From: Mesorhabditis belari
Taxonomy: Eukaryota > Nematoda > Chromadorea > Rhabditida > Rhabditidae
NCBI GenBank assembly: GCA_958450365.1
Contig: CAUEEP010000740.1
Span: 921,501 to 985,500 of the forward strand
Reading direction: 5' to 3'
Length of the DNA: 64,000 nt
Shown here: one piece after another, positions 1-12,232 of the stretch
How positions within the stretch are numbered: position 1 is the first letter of the stretch
How the letters are laid out: each line of letters opens with the position of its first letter
Notes under the pieces: generated by a model
Database searches by the model: none
The model's input: the letters and a program-made list of their open reading frames with translations, nothing else
What the model was told of the DNA's origin: nothing
Program-made: the position numbers and the translations under genes

Positions 1-2738
1 AAAAAGGCCGGCCGGGCAACATTAGCCGAGAATTTCTCCGATTTGGATACAGAATATCGTGGGGTGAGCTTCGCAACGGGAAACGATGAAACTATCGATA
101 AACAAGCTTCTCTGTTCAGTGAGTGAAATGGAAAAGATGATTTTTAGGAGTGAGGATTGATTCCAGATATAATATCCTCATTTTCTTCATCTCCTTTAAT
201 TGGTGGAGCTATTGGATCAAATGTGGCGCGCAGTAATTATTCGAAAGATTGGGGTTTGAACCTAGCAATCTCGGGAGCTGTGGCCAATGATATTTATGCA
301 CAGGTCAGAGGGGAAGGGGTTTATTGGCAATAATATTGATGTTTTATCGTCAGTGAATTGATTGCCAAATATTCCCAAACTAGTATCTTGAGCTCAATGT
401 TAAAAGCTGATTTTTGAGCTTTAGCAGATGCTTAGCAAGATTTCAATTTCAATTATTCAATTATTCAATCTCAGGCTCAACACTTGGTCACGAAAATCCT
501 TATCGATCACCCAGCCGACTTCAAAAATCGTGGAAATTCGTGAATCTTTTCATCGGCTCAAATGATCTCTGCAAAATATGCACAAATTCTGTAAGATATT
601 TTATTTTATGAAATTTTCGAAATAATTGCTTCAGACTCGCTACGGACTGGAGAACTTTAAAGAGAAAATGACGAAAACTGTCAGATATTTGAGGTGAAAA
701 TGGAGATGTGAAAATCTGGAGAAAAATCAAGAAATTTGCAGATCCAATCTCCCACGAACATATCTCAATATCGTCTTACCGATTCACGTTCAATTTCTCG
801 TCGAAACACACCGATTTAGCGATTTTTGTGCCGATTTTCACAAGTAAAACGGGGGAAATTGGTGACGTGGTGATAGAAAAATTCAGAGTCTCATGCCCTT
901 GTATCACAGTTTTATCAAAAGAGCAATTCACGAGGAATCAAAAAGATTTCGATGAATCGCTGAAGGGATTTTATGGTACGAATTCTATACTTTACTTAGA
1001 GACATGGGCTCAGACACAAAAATGGCGAACTGTCACACTAGAAACGCTTCGAACTTGCTTCAAATCTGCCGCATTGACATGATCTATAGCTCAAAAAATC
1101 GAGAATCTCAAGAGCTTTCGAATGGACTAAAACACACCAAAAAATGTGAATGCAAAAGAAAGTTACAGTGGTTTGTAGTCCTGACTCGAAACGGACCGTA
1201 CTCGCGCGTAGTCGAAGCGATCGAGGGAGGCTATCAGCCACTGTAGCTTTCTTTAGCATTGGTATTTTTGGGTGTACTTTGGTCCATTCGAAAGCTCTTG
1301 AGGTACTCTATCTTTTGAGCTATAAGATCATGTGAATGCGGCAGATTTGAAGCAAGTTCGAAGCGTTTGTAGGGCCATTTGTCTACTTTACTTTAAACTT
1401 TATCACCTTTAAGCATCCGATTATCAAACGGAGACTTTTGCCGTCTCGATTTCTCCGACAACCGCTTTGGATATCTTGCCGAGATACGAGGTTGGCTACA
1501 ATTTATGGATTGATTGCTCGGTGCTAAAGCATGATATTCTTCTTTGGAGTTGATTCACGACTTGGGAATTCTATTAGATCACAGCTCAAAAAATGGGAAC
1601 TTAGACTGATATTTGAATGTAAAAAATTCTTCTCTTACTGTAACTTGTTCGGGTGTTTTTCGTCGGTTTTTTTTTCGTTTCGTTTTTTTTCGGGTTTTTT
1701 CGCCAGTTTTTTTTCTCTTGCACAATCTCGAGACTGTAAAAGCCAAAACTTATAAAAAGAATAAAATTGAAGAATTGAACGTAAAGAGGATGAGTGGAAT
1801 GGCTTATTAGTCAGCTTATTATCGCCAGCTAGCTTATTAGTTAGAGGAATCATTTTACAGAATGGTCCAAATCTCGGAATCATCGCACTTGATTGTTTCC
1901 ATTTTTCGCGAGCAATGCAAGATGCAATGGCGAAGGCAATTTGGAGGAATGTTTTAGAGGTAAAATTGAGAAAAAAGATTGTTATATAGAGGATTTAGCA
2001 TGTCGACAATCGTTCGACATTTTCCCCGGTCGACTATGAATTTCCACAGATCGCCTGTCCGGCAGCAGTTAGTTGAAAAAAAGAGAATGAAAAGAATGAA
2101 TTGAGTATTCTTTTTCCCTCATCCTTATCTTTTTTTTGCTACAATCTACACAAAAATGGCTGAAAGCCACCATGTGTTCTTCATTTTTTTTCTCTGAACA
2201 TTCTCAATTTCCCCAATTTCCATTCTAGGATTGTCCGTATTTGCGAACGATCGAAAATTCGATTTCTTGTGTGCCAAAAGGAGAAAAGAAGAAAACAATT
2301 CAATTAGAGGCAGGTTTCATATAAATATCCACAAAAAATCAATCTTTGTTTTGTTTTTAAAACCGAAATTTACGTTTTTTTAATTTGACCAACACGAATC
2401 TTACTAAAAAAAAGCCCAGCCTATTTCAGACAAGGAACATGATTATTGATAATGGTGTAAGCAACATTCGAGAGACGTCATTTCCATTTCTCGGAGTGGT
2501 TAGGCTTTGTGAGGAATTGACGAGTACACGATAAAGTTCCAGCTTTTCATGGGTATGGGTGTCATGGTTGTATCTCTTGTTTCACTCGTGATGATTGTGA
2601 AAAAGAGGCGAGGAATCGCTAGGCGAGGTAACGATATCCAATTAGATAAATAGACAAACTAAATTTCCAGCAGAAATTGATGAAACCTCTCCCCTACTCC
2701 GAAGTACCATTTTTAGCGATGAAGAAAATCCCTTTTGA
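1..2738 (+). CDS. Membrane-anchored phospholipase B-like GDSL hydrolase (3' part, one frame break)
   Basis: This is the downstream part of a phospholipase B1-type (GDSL/SGNH) ester hydrolase that would cut acyl chains from lipids at the cell surface. Exons include about 1-118, 167-303, 475-590, 635-693, roughly 1410-1488, 1861-1959, 2229-2313 and the last exon ending at TGA 2738. The peptides seen are YRGVSFATGND, the block II-like NLAISGA, the block III FIGSNDLC, and DCFHFS, which carries the catalytic Asp-His pair. A hydrophobic segment (GMGVMVVSLVSLVMIV) followed by KKRRG at about 2550-2625 is the membrane anchor expected for PLB1. The first GDSL block lies off the left edge. Near base 520 the frame slips at a run of five A; a sixth A would restore it. 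The family call is firm, but several exon ends are estimated. Confidence 0.8.
1019..1380. repeat. Foldback (MITE-like) element in a PLB-like gene intron
   Basis: A left arm of about 120 bp beginning AAATGGC at about 1019 returns in reverse complement ending GGGCCATTT at 1380. Shared stretches include GCTTCGAACTTGCTTCAAAT, TCTGCCGCATT and GAGCTTTCGAATGGAC. The pairing continues inward through AAAGTTACAGTGG and CCACTGTAGCTTT, leaving a central unpaired stretch near 1172-1238. It lies between the exon ending at 693 and the next recognisable exon near 1410. No coding potential was recognised inside it. Confidence 0.75.
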
Positions 2739-3055
2739 AATGTCTATCACAATTTATTATTCAGTATTATCACCCATAAAATATCACAAAACCTGTATAC
2801 ACGATGAAAAACAAACAAATGAATACGTGCAATGGTTAGTTTTAGTCGGCTTTACCATCTTTCTTTGGCGACTTCATCGGTGGAACGTTGTGCTAAAAAA
2901 TAATTTTGTTCACAATGTACAACGTTTACCCTAAAGTTAACGTGTAACTTATTAAACTTAACTTATTAAAAGTAACGCTCCAAAGTAACGTACCTAGGTA
3001 TTCGAAAAATATATTACAAACCTCTTCATTCAAATCAATTTCTACAGTGTCACCA
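2739..3055. other. Intergenic gap between convergent genes
   Basis: About 300 bp of AT-rich sequence between the stop of the phospholipase gene (+) and the stop of the COG8 gene (-). It would hold both 3' untranslated regions. No further feature was recognised. Confidence 0.5.
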
Positions 3056-6000
3056 TCATTCAATAGGCTCATTTGGATCCACAGAATCATCACCCCATCC
3101 CCATTCATCATTATTGGTAGCCGCTTCCATCAACGCTTTCAATCGAAATATTATGGCCACGGCTATTTTCAGCATCTAAGCAACCTGGTTGCAAGTAGAT
3201 CTCAAAAAAAATAACCAAGCAATGTATCCGTTTTAGCAATAGACATGTTTGAAGGTGAATGAGCCGACTGGAAAGAGTGGTGCGTCTTCAAATCGTTTGT
3301 CTCGCTAATATCATCACCGTCAATTGAAAAACGAACGCTAAAGAAAAAGACTATTAGACATACATAGAAGATTAGCTCTACCTCGTCCTAGCAGTGTTAT
3401 AGGAGGTGACATCTGTTGGAACCATTCGCCCGCTGGATGTCGTAACCAAATCCATCTAAAAAATCAAGAAAATAGAAATGGCATAAAAGATGCATACCGA
3501 TGACAGAGGCGTCGAATCTGTCTGCAAAGCTTCAGTCAAAGATGATGTTTCCGTAATGTCCATCTAAAACAGGTTAAACCAAATAAAAGAAATTAAATTA
3601 AATCAATACATCTGACAATTGAGTAGATTCAATAGTGACATCAGGATGAGCGTTTGGAATTGTAGTGCTACTGGATGATGGAGCTGTGCCCAAATGCAAT
3701 GTCTAAATTAAAGTTAAATTTTTTGAGGTTATTGTTGAAATTACTTCAGGCTGTTTTGAATTTGGAGCATTTTCCGCAGCATTCAGCAAAACATCTTCGG
3801 GAGGCGGCTCAGAAGTCATTGTCTGTATCATTGTATCATTGTCTTCTAAAAGAAACGCTTTATTTTTCAGCTGAAACTAGAAGAAACCTGATTTAGAAAA
3901 ATCTGCGATTGGTATTTTCTTGGCTAAAAGAGTTTCTAAGACATCATCATCAACTTTTGGAGGCTCCAAATCGGTTTGAAGAATCTGGAACAAAACCATA
4001 GACAAATCCGTAAGTCTTTGAATCACCTCTTTCATCGTTTCGCCACCATCACATTCATTCAGAATATCGCGAACATTCAAATGGCAAATTTTTTCCTGAA
4101 ACAAACAGAATTAGATATAAGAAAGAATGAAATTTACGTATTCGTGGCGAGGCAGACTAGATCCATAGAGTCGATTGATAGTAGAATATGGAAAGTAGAA
4201 TAAGATACACCTTAAAACAGCATATATTATCTTCGAAAACACAAAAAACTTACTTGTTGAAGAAATCAATTAAATGAATTGCCAGTATGCGAACAGCACG
4301 GGAAAAATGAACCGATGAGCGATGCGAACTCAACCAAGAAAAAGATCGACAACAACGAATCGCGGAGAGTAGACACAACAAATGGCAGCTAAATTCGTGT
4401 CATTGACAAAAATCATTAAGCTAAAGACATACCAGTATTGGACTCAAGGAATATCGCAGCACATTCAGTGACTCCACTATTCCATTTCCATAGATACATA
4501 GCTGAAATACAAAAATGTTACAAATTACGCGTTTGCATACTCACTTCGTCGCACATTGAGATTTCAGCTGCTGGTTGAGGAGGTCCACCTGTTAATAGAA
4601 CAAAGGTAAATTATTCATGGTCTATGACTTACCATTAACGTTGGCTTTCATACCCGCAGAATCCCAGTTTGTATCTTCCACCGGGAACTTTGATTCTTTT
4701 TACGCCGTTGACAAGCCTAAACACAATCACCAGGGACCCACACTCAAATTTAAATCACCGATGTGTAACTTGACGAACATTATCTACGAAACGCTTTTTA
4801 ACCATTGTCATGAGCGAATCGGCAATTAAGGGACGAAAATCGAGTCCCATTCGACCAAACGAAGCTCCAAAGGCCATCAATTTATTCCATACTGCAGACA
4901 TATCCACTTGACTTCTAAAAATAGTAAACATAAGTCGATTAAACTAATAGACTTACTTCATATCGGCACGTTCAATTAATTCGAGAAGACGGTAAACATT
5001 ACGGATTGCCCACTCAGCTAGAACAGAAGATGGACTGTTTGCTGACCATTGCTCCCAGCGTGGATCAACTCCCGGCTAAACAGATAAGTTGTAAAAACGG
5101 TGCTCTTAGTCTACTTACATCTCGTCGCACAATTTCGTTTTCAGGAAACACTGCCATGTAAAGGACCATTGTGTCGTACATACAGTTGCGATAAATTTCA
5201 ATTGCTTGTAGAGCAAATTCGGGGTTGGCCTAAACGCCTTTTAACATTCTGGTTTATAAAATAAAAGATACCGACACATCGAGGATTTGCTTATCCAAGT
5301 ATAAATCCCTGTATTGAAGGATGGAAACACGCAGCTGAGTACTTGTAAGATATGGGATCTTGCGCACGTTTTTCACAACCTAAAAGAACACTGTTATTTG
5401 AATTTTGAATTATACTTTACCTGAATTGATTCAGCTAAATCAAGAGGTCCACCAAACTTATTAAAAAGCTCTTCCAATAGAAACGACCTTGAAGCAATAA
5501 GGCGCTCAGCTACATCCTAAAAATAGTCGATAACCGATATACCAATGAGCACCCACCGTAAAAAGCTTTTTATATTCTCCATCAGGTAGAGTTGCAATTT
5601 GTTGATTGAGAGTCATTCCAAAGTTAGTGAGTGCATAAGCAGCATCATAAGAACCCGTGCGAATACATAAATCCATCAACTAAATAGACTGGATGTAAAT
5701 TCGACATTAAAACTTTCTAGGAAAATTTAGCTGATAAACAAGCTGTAAAGAAACATACCGCTGGCATCTCGAGAATCTTCTTGATTGGGTTTTCAGTTCC
5801 CGCGGCTTCTTGTAAGATGCCAGTTTGAAGGCGCTGCTTTTTCAGTATGTTGTTTAAAGCATTCACCTAAAACTTTGATTATTTAAATAATGCATATCAT
5901 ACAACCTCTGTAACCACGGACGGAATCTGATGAGACATATCGCCAAGAATCCCATTGAGCTCCGAAAACTAAATGAAAACAATACATTAACATTATTATA

Positions 6001-6223
6001 CACACCGCTTACAGTTTGTTGGCAATGTTTGGTCGTTCGGTTGGCGTTAGCATATGTGCGGTAATTATTGAAGGCGAGATCTCCGATTTGATCTTGAAGT
6101 CGTTTCAAGTCATTCGATATGGCCACACGTTCTCTCTCTAAAAAGAAAAATAAACGTTGTCTTTAAAAGCTCCATACTCAATTGATCTGCTCCCATCTTG
6201 CCGAGCTCTCGTTCAGCCTCCAT
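3056..6223 (-). CDS. cogc-8: Conserved oligomeric Golgi complex subunit 8 (COG8)
   Basis: COG8 is a subunit of lobe B of the COG tethering complex, which supports retrograde vesicle traffic within the Golgi. The proposed start ATG at 6223 gives MEAERELGKMGADQLK, then LKRLQDQIGDLAFNNYRTY, the conserved amino-terminal coiled region of the family. Further exons give GILGDMSHQIPSVVTEVNAL, the RWEQWSANSPSSVLAEWAIR region at about 5000, FRPLIADSLMTMVKKRF, and VESLNVLRYSLSPIL. About ten short introns separate them. The carboxyl end is a Ser/Thr/acidic low-complexity tail spread over small exons and seems to end with NDEWGWGDDSVDPNEPIE and TGA at 3058-3056. One frame slip is needed near the A-run at about 4690, another just above it, and possibly one in the tail. 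An upstream 5' exon cannot be excluded. Confidence 0.8.
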
Positions 6224-6929
6224 TCTCGCAGGGAGGAAGTGTATACTCTAAAGTAAAATTGATTATCATCTAGCTGTGAGTGTACAAGAGGAATAAATAA
6301 GATGGTCGATGTCGCTGTGCAAAAGACACAGCAAAACACTGCCCGCAAAAAGATGCTTACTGTCGTTTGTGGAAATCTTGGGGGAAAACGATACGCTTCT
6401 ATGGACAACACGACTGGAGAAAGAAAACGAAGGAGGGAGGGGAGGCAAAAGCAGTTATTAGAACCCACGAAAAATTAAGAAGATTATTCAACGAGTGGGC
6501 ATTACGACAATCGTGCATTTTAGGATTTTGGATTAAAACATGACCACTAAACACAAAAATGAAGCGATGTTAGCAATAATAAACGCAAAATGAAAGAAAG
6601 AAAAACGTGAAGGTGATTCAAAAAGCCGCTAATGTTTGCACTGTCAAAAAGCTGACAGTGAAACAAGAAACGAAAATCATTTCTTTTGAGAGACAGCCGG
6701 CACGATGTTGCCATTGAGTTAAAATTAAAGCGCCTTTGCCATTGGTTGGCCAAAGTTTTCAAATCAAGATGCCCTATTCAGCCGAAATAATTTCCGCTGT
6801 GGTGATATGAGGCTATCATATTGGCATGTTCGTGTTTGCAAATGGAAGTAAGTTATTCTCTATGATTGACTTGTACGCTTTGAGCATCGAGATTTGCATT
6901 GATAAACAATAGCGATCCCGATACACTTC
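6224..6929. other. Intergenic, upstream of COG8
   Basis: No conserved peptide was recognised on either strand. Two short open frames on the minus strand (6266-6468 and 6547-6762) have no recognisable motifs. A splice-like donor near 6360 could belong to an untranslated or very short 5' exon of COG8. Confidence 0.4.
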
Positions 6930-7480
6930 ATTTCATCGAGCCTAAAAGACAAATCCGTCGATGAAAAATATGGCGAACACTTCCCCGCAACATAATACTC
7001 CCACCACCGAATTTGCGACGGGTGACCAACATATTTGTTTATGGCATTTAATCCAATTGTCTTCTGGTCAAATGGTTACCGTCCGGGTAGTATAAATTAA
7101 TTCTGAAGTCATCGGTGAAACTATGACTCGGGCCCAGTCATCAGCGGAGTCCCAGCACTCGTAGTTCTTTTGCAAATCATATCTCAGCTTCCGAGATTTT
7201 GCGATGGTCAAGGAAGTCGTTTTGCTGGTTTTCTTGCATACGATCCCTGCTCGAATAAAGCGACGATTTGATGTTCCATCGAGAAATATTTTTGTTAGAC
7301 ACGACGCTTCAACTTCAACGATTCCCATAGCTCGAGGCCAGATTCACGGTCGCGTCTATGGTCAGCGATAAGTGCTCGATCTTCGGGTTTTGTTGTAATC
7401 GGTGGATACCACTTTTCGAAGCCTCTATGAAGACTTTGGCCTGCTTTGATTTTTGCTGCTGGCAGAATTCACCGTCCTTT
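6930..7480 (-). CDS. Unidentified coding patch with a frame break
   Basis: Reading the minus strand from about 7480 gives RGFEKWYPPITTKPEDRAL and ADHRRDRESGLELWES. The frame then breaks near 7310 and the next frame continues with TKIFLDGTSNRRFIRAGIV and LRYDLQKNYECWDSADDWAR, with a stop near 7070. Codon use and sustained composition in two abutting frames suggest a real gene interrupted by one indel. I do not recognise the family and assign no function. It lies in the frame-break-rich left part of the window. It could be a small housekeeping protein; the true ends are unknown. Confidence 0.4.
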
Positions 7481-8945
7481 TATTGCATTTGAAAACATAT
7501 CACCAACGGAGCAGTGATGAATATCCATATTTCTTTGCTTGCACGATCTTTTGCTTATCAGGTTTGACGTAAATATTTGCGAGTGCGACATCAAAAATAA
7601 AAATATAATACAAAATTCATGAAAACAAACAAAGACAAAGAAAATACAAATTTTCTTAGTGAGACAAGACTTTGCACCACTTTTTTCTCAAATTTTACCA
7701 CACGAGGTTTTTAAACACACACAACAAAATATTAGATACGGGCATTTTACATAGTAAAAGATGAAGGGATAGCTGCTCCCAAGGCTTTGTTACTTGGGAC
7801 TGTTTTTTTTGTAGGGCATTTCGAAATGTTTCGGCTCAGTAGTGCCAAGACCGCACCCCCATCAGCGCAAAATAGGCGCCAGAATGTTTCCTATCTGAGT
7901 TTTCTGGGAGTACCTTTTTTAGATGCGGAAAAATGTGCTGATTCCGAATCTGAAGAATTTTCAAATCCCTCTGACAGAAATTTTTAAAATTTAGTTTTAG
8001 CGGTTTTTGGTCATTTTGTGGTACCTGCAGTTTGGGGCTCGCTAACTCGACAATCAGGGTCTAGACAAAACGAGGGGATACGTTTTATTCAAGAGCTCAC
8101 TTACGAACATTTTAATGCAAAAAGCATAAAGTTTGCTCAACTCTACAAAAAGTTATAACATCTTTAAAAAAAGAAATTTTGCAAAATACACACCAAAAAA
8201 CATAAGGGGAAGCCGTGGCCCAGTGGTCTAAGGCGCGCGACGTGAATCCCGCGCAAAAGTATGGGGTTGTTGGTTCGACTCTCCCGCGCACTTGACTATT
8301 ATTTTTATATTCCCTTAATTGATTATTGCTGATTTAGGAAGATTTCATCGATTTGTTTACAATTTACATTTGCATTTTGTTTTCTGGTTTGACTTTTGAA
8401 ATCAGTTGAATTCTTCAGTGAAAAACAGGCGCTTTGTGTGATTTTATGTTTTCTTGATGAATAACATTCAGTGAAGAAAAGTTGCAAAAACGGAAAAATA
8501 AGGGGTACTATGGGAATGCTTTATAAATAAACAGGTTTTAAATTTAGGATACAACTGTATCAAATTAAATCATGTATCTCGTCTGTTCCGCTACTTAAGC
8601 ATTTAACTTTGTAGCAATCCATTAGAACCCCTCCAATCTCCATATTACGTTTGTTTCTCTGTTAGCTGTGTCGTTGAGTCAAGGGAAGAATCGGGAAAAT
8701 ATGTTTCTCCCCACATCTAAAAGCCCCGATGATCAGCAATTATTTGTGTTTGATATTTGTGCCCTTTTCCTCTCCCTCATTTTTCTCAGTCTTTTCACGC
8801 TTAGCTCAATACCCTGTTGTCTATCAAACCCCCTTTCCGCCCCTCGTCCATTCCATGAATTCCACGAGCATTGCTTTTCATTTCCCAAGCATTCTTGTTA
8901 AAATTTCTTCAGTTGAATTTTCTTTTATCTACATATTTCTTTAGG
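7481..8945. other. Intergenic region between unidentified patch and alcohol dehydrogenase
   Basis: AT-rich sequence with scattered short open frames that carry no recognisable motif. The only structured feature noticed is the tRNA-like segment at about 8209-8295. No promoter element could be assigned. Confidence 0.4.
8209..8295 (+). tRNA. Possible degenerate tRNA-like sequence
   Basis: The stretch contains CCGTGGCCCAGTGGTCTAAG, which resembles the D-arm of a class II (Leu/Ser-type) tRNA, followed by a GC-rich hairpin and then GGTTCGACT, which resembles a T-loop. An internal box A and box B of RNA polymerase III could therefore be present, and an ATTTTTAT run follows. I could not close a 7-bp acceptor stem or a 5-bp T-stem, and the anticodon loop is too long, so this is probably a pseudo-tRNA, a tRNA-derived repeat, or a tRNA with sequence errors. 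Confidence 0.3.
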
Positions 8946-10629
8946 CATGTCAGTAAGTCCAGTCGTCAATGTCTCCCTTGGAAGCCCGAAGGATCTAAAG
9001 AGGTGGTTATATGTACACAAAAATGTGTAAAAGAAAACCTTTCCTTAGCCTACTCCCTTGTTTGCTCTGTAATCTTGTTTTTTGGGTGAAGTTCTTTGAA
9101 GAGCCGATGCCCGAAGTACCACCAAGGAGATGGAGCTCATTCCAGTAAACTTTACATTCTTTTCCGCGTTAAAATTTTAATTTAGGTTTGCTACGCGAGG
9201 TGTCTGTCTCACGGATTGCCAGAGGTCCACCAGCCACAGACGAAACTCGGATCACTAACGGGATCAAAAGACACCGAGAGTTTATTCCCAGGTTTGTGGA
9301 CTGTTTTCCCACGTTTACACGCGGTTGAGCAAAAAAACATGATTTCCCAGGATACCGAAGTCTCCGGAAAAATTCGGCTTTCTTAGATCAGTTGTAAACC
9401 GGATGATTTCGATCTCAGGCTAGAAGATAAAGGTATTTACTTGACCGTGACTATTTCTTATTAGTTTGTAAAAATTTCACTTTGTAGTTGATTTTTGAGT
9501 CATTGTATGGCCAACTTGTTGAATGGCTGCCCATGGCTGCTCAGTTCCGTCGTTGTTCCAGCTCCATTATCTTGGGTGAGCTGTGAGGAAGATTCACGCT
9601 AAGGTTGGATTTTAGATTCCGGAATCGATAAGTATGTAGCGGCTTCTATTTTACCTGCAGGTGCTACTTGGGAGCTTGCTGCCGTTCTTCAGGTATTTTG
9701 TGCTTTGGAATGCTCAATTACGTTGTTTTTAGGCCCGTCCGATTGTTGAAGCTTTTTCTCATTCAAAAGGTTTCTTTAACAGCTCTTCTAATTGTTGGTG
9801 CCGGCGGATTGGGGGTTGTGGCTTCTAAAATTGGCGAAGCACTTTCTGACTATGAACATGAAAAGTTGGCTGTTTTAATAGGTTTTTATTTGTTCTTTAA
9901 GGAAAATAAAATAATGACCAGCTGATGCAAAAGAAAAGAGCGTCTCTGTCTCGCAGAAAGAAATGGAGCCAAATTTTGTGGTTCATTGGGTTGATAATGG
10001 TATTTTTAACTGTTATCAGAGTTCATTTTATCAATTTTAGAGTTCAGGGAGCTGTTTTTGTCATGCGCACCAAGGATGTAGCAAGAACTGGAGTTCAGGT
10101 AATTTTTGTCTATGCCTGTTTATGATGCAAACAAAGTTTTTAGGTTGTTTTTTGATTTCGTCACAAGCCCGAGAACAGTCACAAGATCATTAAAATGTCT
10201 CGCAGAAGTATAAAGTTTTAAAACCTATATAAAAAGATAGTTTTAGAGTGGAGTTCTATTCGTTGGTGGGCTTTCTGGGTTAGACGTGCAACTTCCCAAT
10301 AAAACTTGTTGCAAGAAATCGTCTCCCAGCAATTGTGAGGTGTCACTCGTGAAATATTGAACCGGCTTCTAAAGACCAATATGCGTTTTCCGTGTTAAAC
10401 TTTCCACGTTTTGAAATTTGGTAAAATTTTGATAGCGGGCGGACAGATTGAAGCGCCCGATTATGATCTGATATCCAGCTAATCAGAAAAGCATCAATGG
10501 TGAGTGTTCAAAAATTAAACAAATGCTTTTTTTGTCAGGTTCTCCGGCAGCTCTCGATGTCGGAAGTAGAAGGAAGAGCAATTCTAGAAGTTTGTGATCC
10601 AGCCAACGTCAGGAGAAGCAGCAAGAATA
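8946..10629 (+). pseudogene. Zinc-type alcohol dehydrogenase family gene with frame breaks
   Basis: Peptides scattered across short introns match medium-chain zinc alcohol dehydrogenases, NAD(P)-dependent cytosolic oxidoreductases. In order they are MSVSPVVNVSLGSPKDLK (start at 8946), EEPMPE, LFPGYEVSGKI, KYVAASILPAGATWELAAVL, the Rossmann-fold segment [57 protein letters not shown], and the carboxyl-terminal VLRQLSMSEVEGRAILEVCD. These fall in different frames, and some joins (for example near 9770) are too short for an intron, so at least three one-base indels are present. Residue conservation is high, so sequence error is as likely as true decay. The metal-binding Cys/His cluster region is garbled and I could not confirm its residues. 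The end near 10629 is approximate. Confidence 0.7.
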
Positions 10630-11064
10630 AGTGTCTTATGTTTTATTGTTTTTTTAAACTGACATATAGCAAAACTGGCACGAAATTTGTTGTTTATATT
10701 TATTTTTTAGTGTAAGTATTTTGTTTTTTTCGTCTTTTTTTTGTGTATTATTCGTTTTATTTTTGATGGAGTATTTTTCCTATGGTACACCGCGTTTTGG
10801 GTTTAGCATTCTTTTATATAATAAATTTTTAGCAGCGTCTAATCCCGCCACACAAGTGTACTAATCTCGTGCATTCGGTGTTGATTTGTATTTGAAAATT
10901 TTACTTTTCAGGTTTCCTACTTACAGTTCGAGGCAAGAAAATTTTTCGAAGTAACGCTGATGTCCGATGTCGAAAATTGCGAATGATGTTAGGAAGTTTA
11001 GAAAACAATTGCATTACTGCGAAAAGTGTGCATAAGGATTTTGCCTCGTTCAGATGAATCGCCC

Positions 11065-12232
11065 ATGATGTCGTTCAAATTACTCAATATCGCTGGAAAG
11101 ACGAGACGAGGACAACTTTTGTTTACTCATTCAATCGTCGAGAACGCCGAGTGTTCATGCCCGTTGGAACTCAAGGCACGATGAAGTTTGCCGAATTCCG
11201 AAATTTGTCGCGTATTGTTTTTGTTATTAGGGCGTTACCAGAACAACTTTCCGAGATGGACTACTGCCGAATTCCCACTATGTAACATTTATCATTTAGG
11301 CCATCGACCTGGCCACGATATTTTGGTTATTGATAAAGTCGCTTTTTTCAGATGATGTATGTTTAGTGAAAAAAGCTGGTGAAAATTACCCAAGATGATG
11401 AATTGGCCAGAAGTATTTTGACTGGATTCCGGAGGTTTCAAAATAACAAGTCTTTTTGTACTTAATAATTTAGGAATTTAGATGGATTTCGCTTTCTAAA
11501 GTGATGACGGTTGATGAGGAAGGCGTCAGAATTTTGAAAGTCCACACACCAAAACGAGAAATGATGCTACTTTAGCCCCGAACAAAGCATTGCGTTTCAA
11601 CAAGTTGACGAAAACTTTTTAAGAATTAATAGTCATTTTTAGTGCCTAGGGGGCCGATATAATGATGCAGCGATCATGTGATTCATGTTCCTAGCAACGG
11701 GCCAAATTGTTCGCGAGGCGATGGAGAGGAGCATTCAGAATATTGCTAACTTTTCTCATTTGCCGGAAAATAAATTAGTTTTTAGCTGGCTGGATCCAGA
11801 TGCAATGCAGCGCGCTCGTGACAAATCCGGCGCTATTCCCAATCGTTCAGGTAGCATAGTTCGATAGTAAAACTAAACCTCATTTTGCGGGAGAGCTCGA
11901 TATGGACATGCGAAGAATGTGTGAAGAAATATTGGCTGGAAGCAAAAGATGGCTTATCAGGTTTCAACATAAACTTTTTTTCAGGTCGGCATTGCGCATA
12001 GGTGTAGTTTATCTGGTGGTGAAGAAGAAATCCGCACGTTTTGGAGAGTCGCCAGCTACTTGTTGTGAGGAAGTAAAATCTTACATCAAAATCCGGTATC
12101 CAACCATTATTTCTTCCAGAGCACTCCCTTCCATCTTCCTCGTTATGTGGTGGTGTCGGGCATCTGAGTGAATCTGGTGGCTGAACACTACTCCTGGCCA
12201 GAGCCGATATGTTTGACTTTTTCTTTGACATA
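11065..12232 (+). pseudogene. tgt-1: Queuine tRNA-ribosyltransferase catalytic subunit (TGT/QTRT1) with frame breaks
   Basis: The enzyme exchanges guanine for queuine at the wobble position of tRNAs with GUN anticodons. Recognisable pieces in order are MMSFKLLNIAGKTRRGQLLF, FMPVGTQGTMK (about 11155-11190), LGHRPGHDIL (about 11300), MNWPE followed by LDSGGF (the active-site TDSGGFQ region, about 11400-11435), MTVDEEGVRI, LATGQIVREAMERSI, LDPDA, SGGEEEIRTFWRVASYLL and LPRYVV. Several frame shifts separate them. The usual carboxyl-terminal zinc-binding segment (CxCxxC then His) was not found before the similarity ends near 12232, so the gene appears cut short or obscured by indels. The start ATG directly follows a TTCAG that could be a splice acceptor or trans-splice site. 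Confidence 0.72.
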
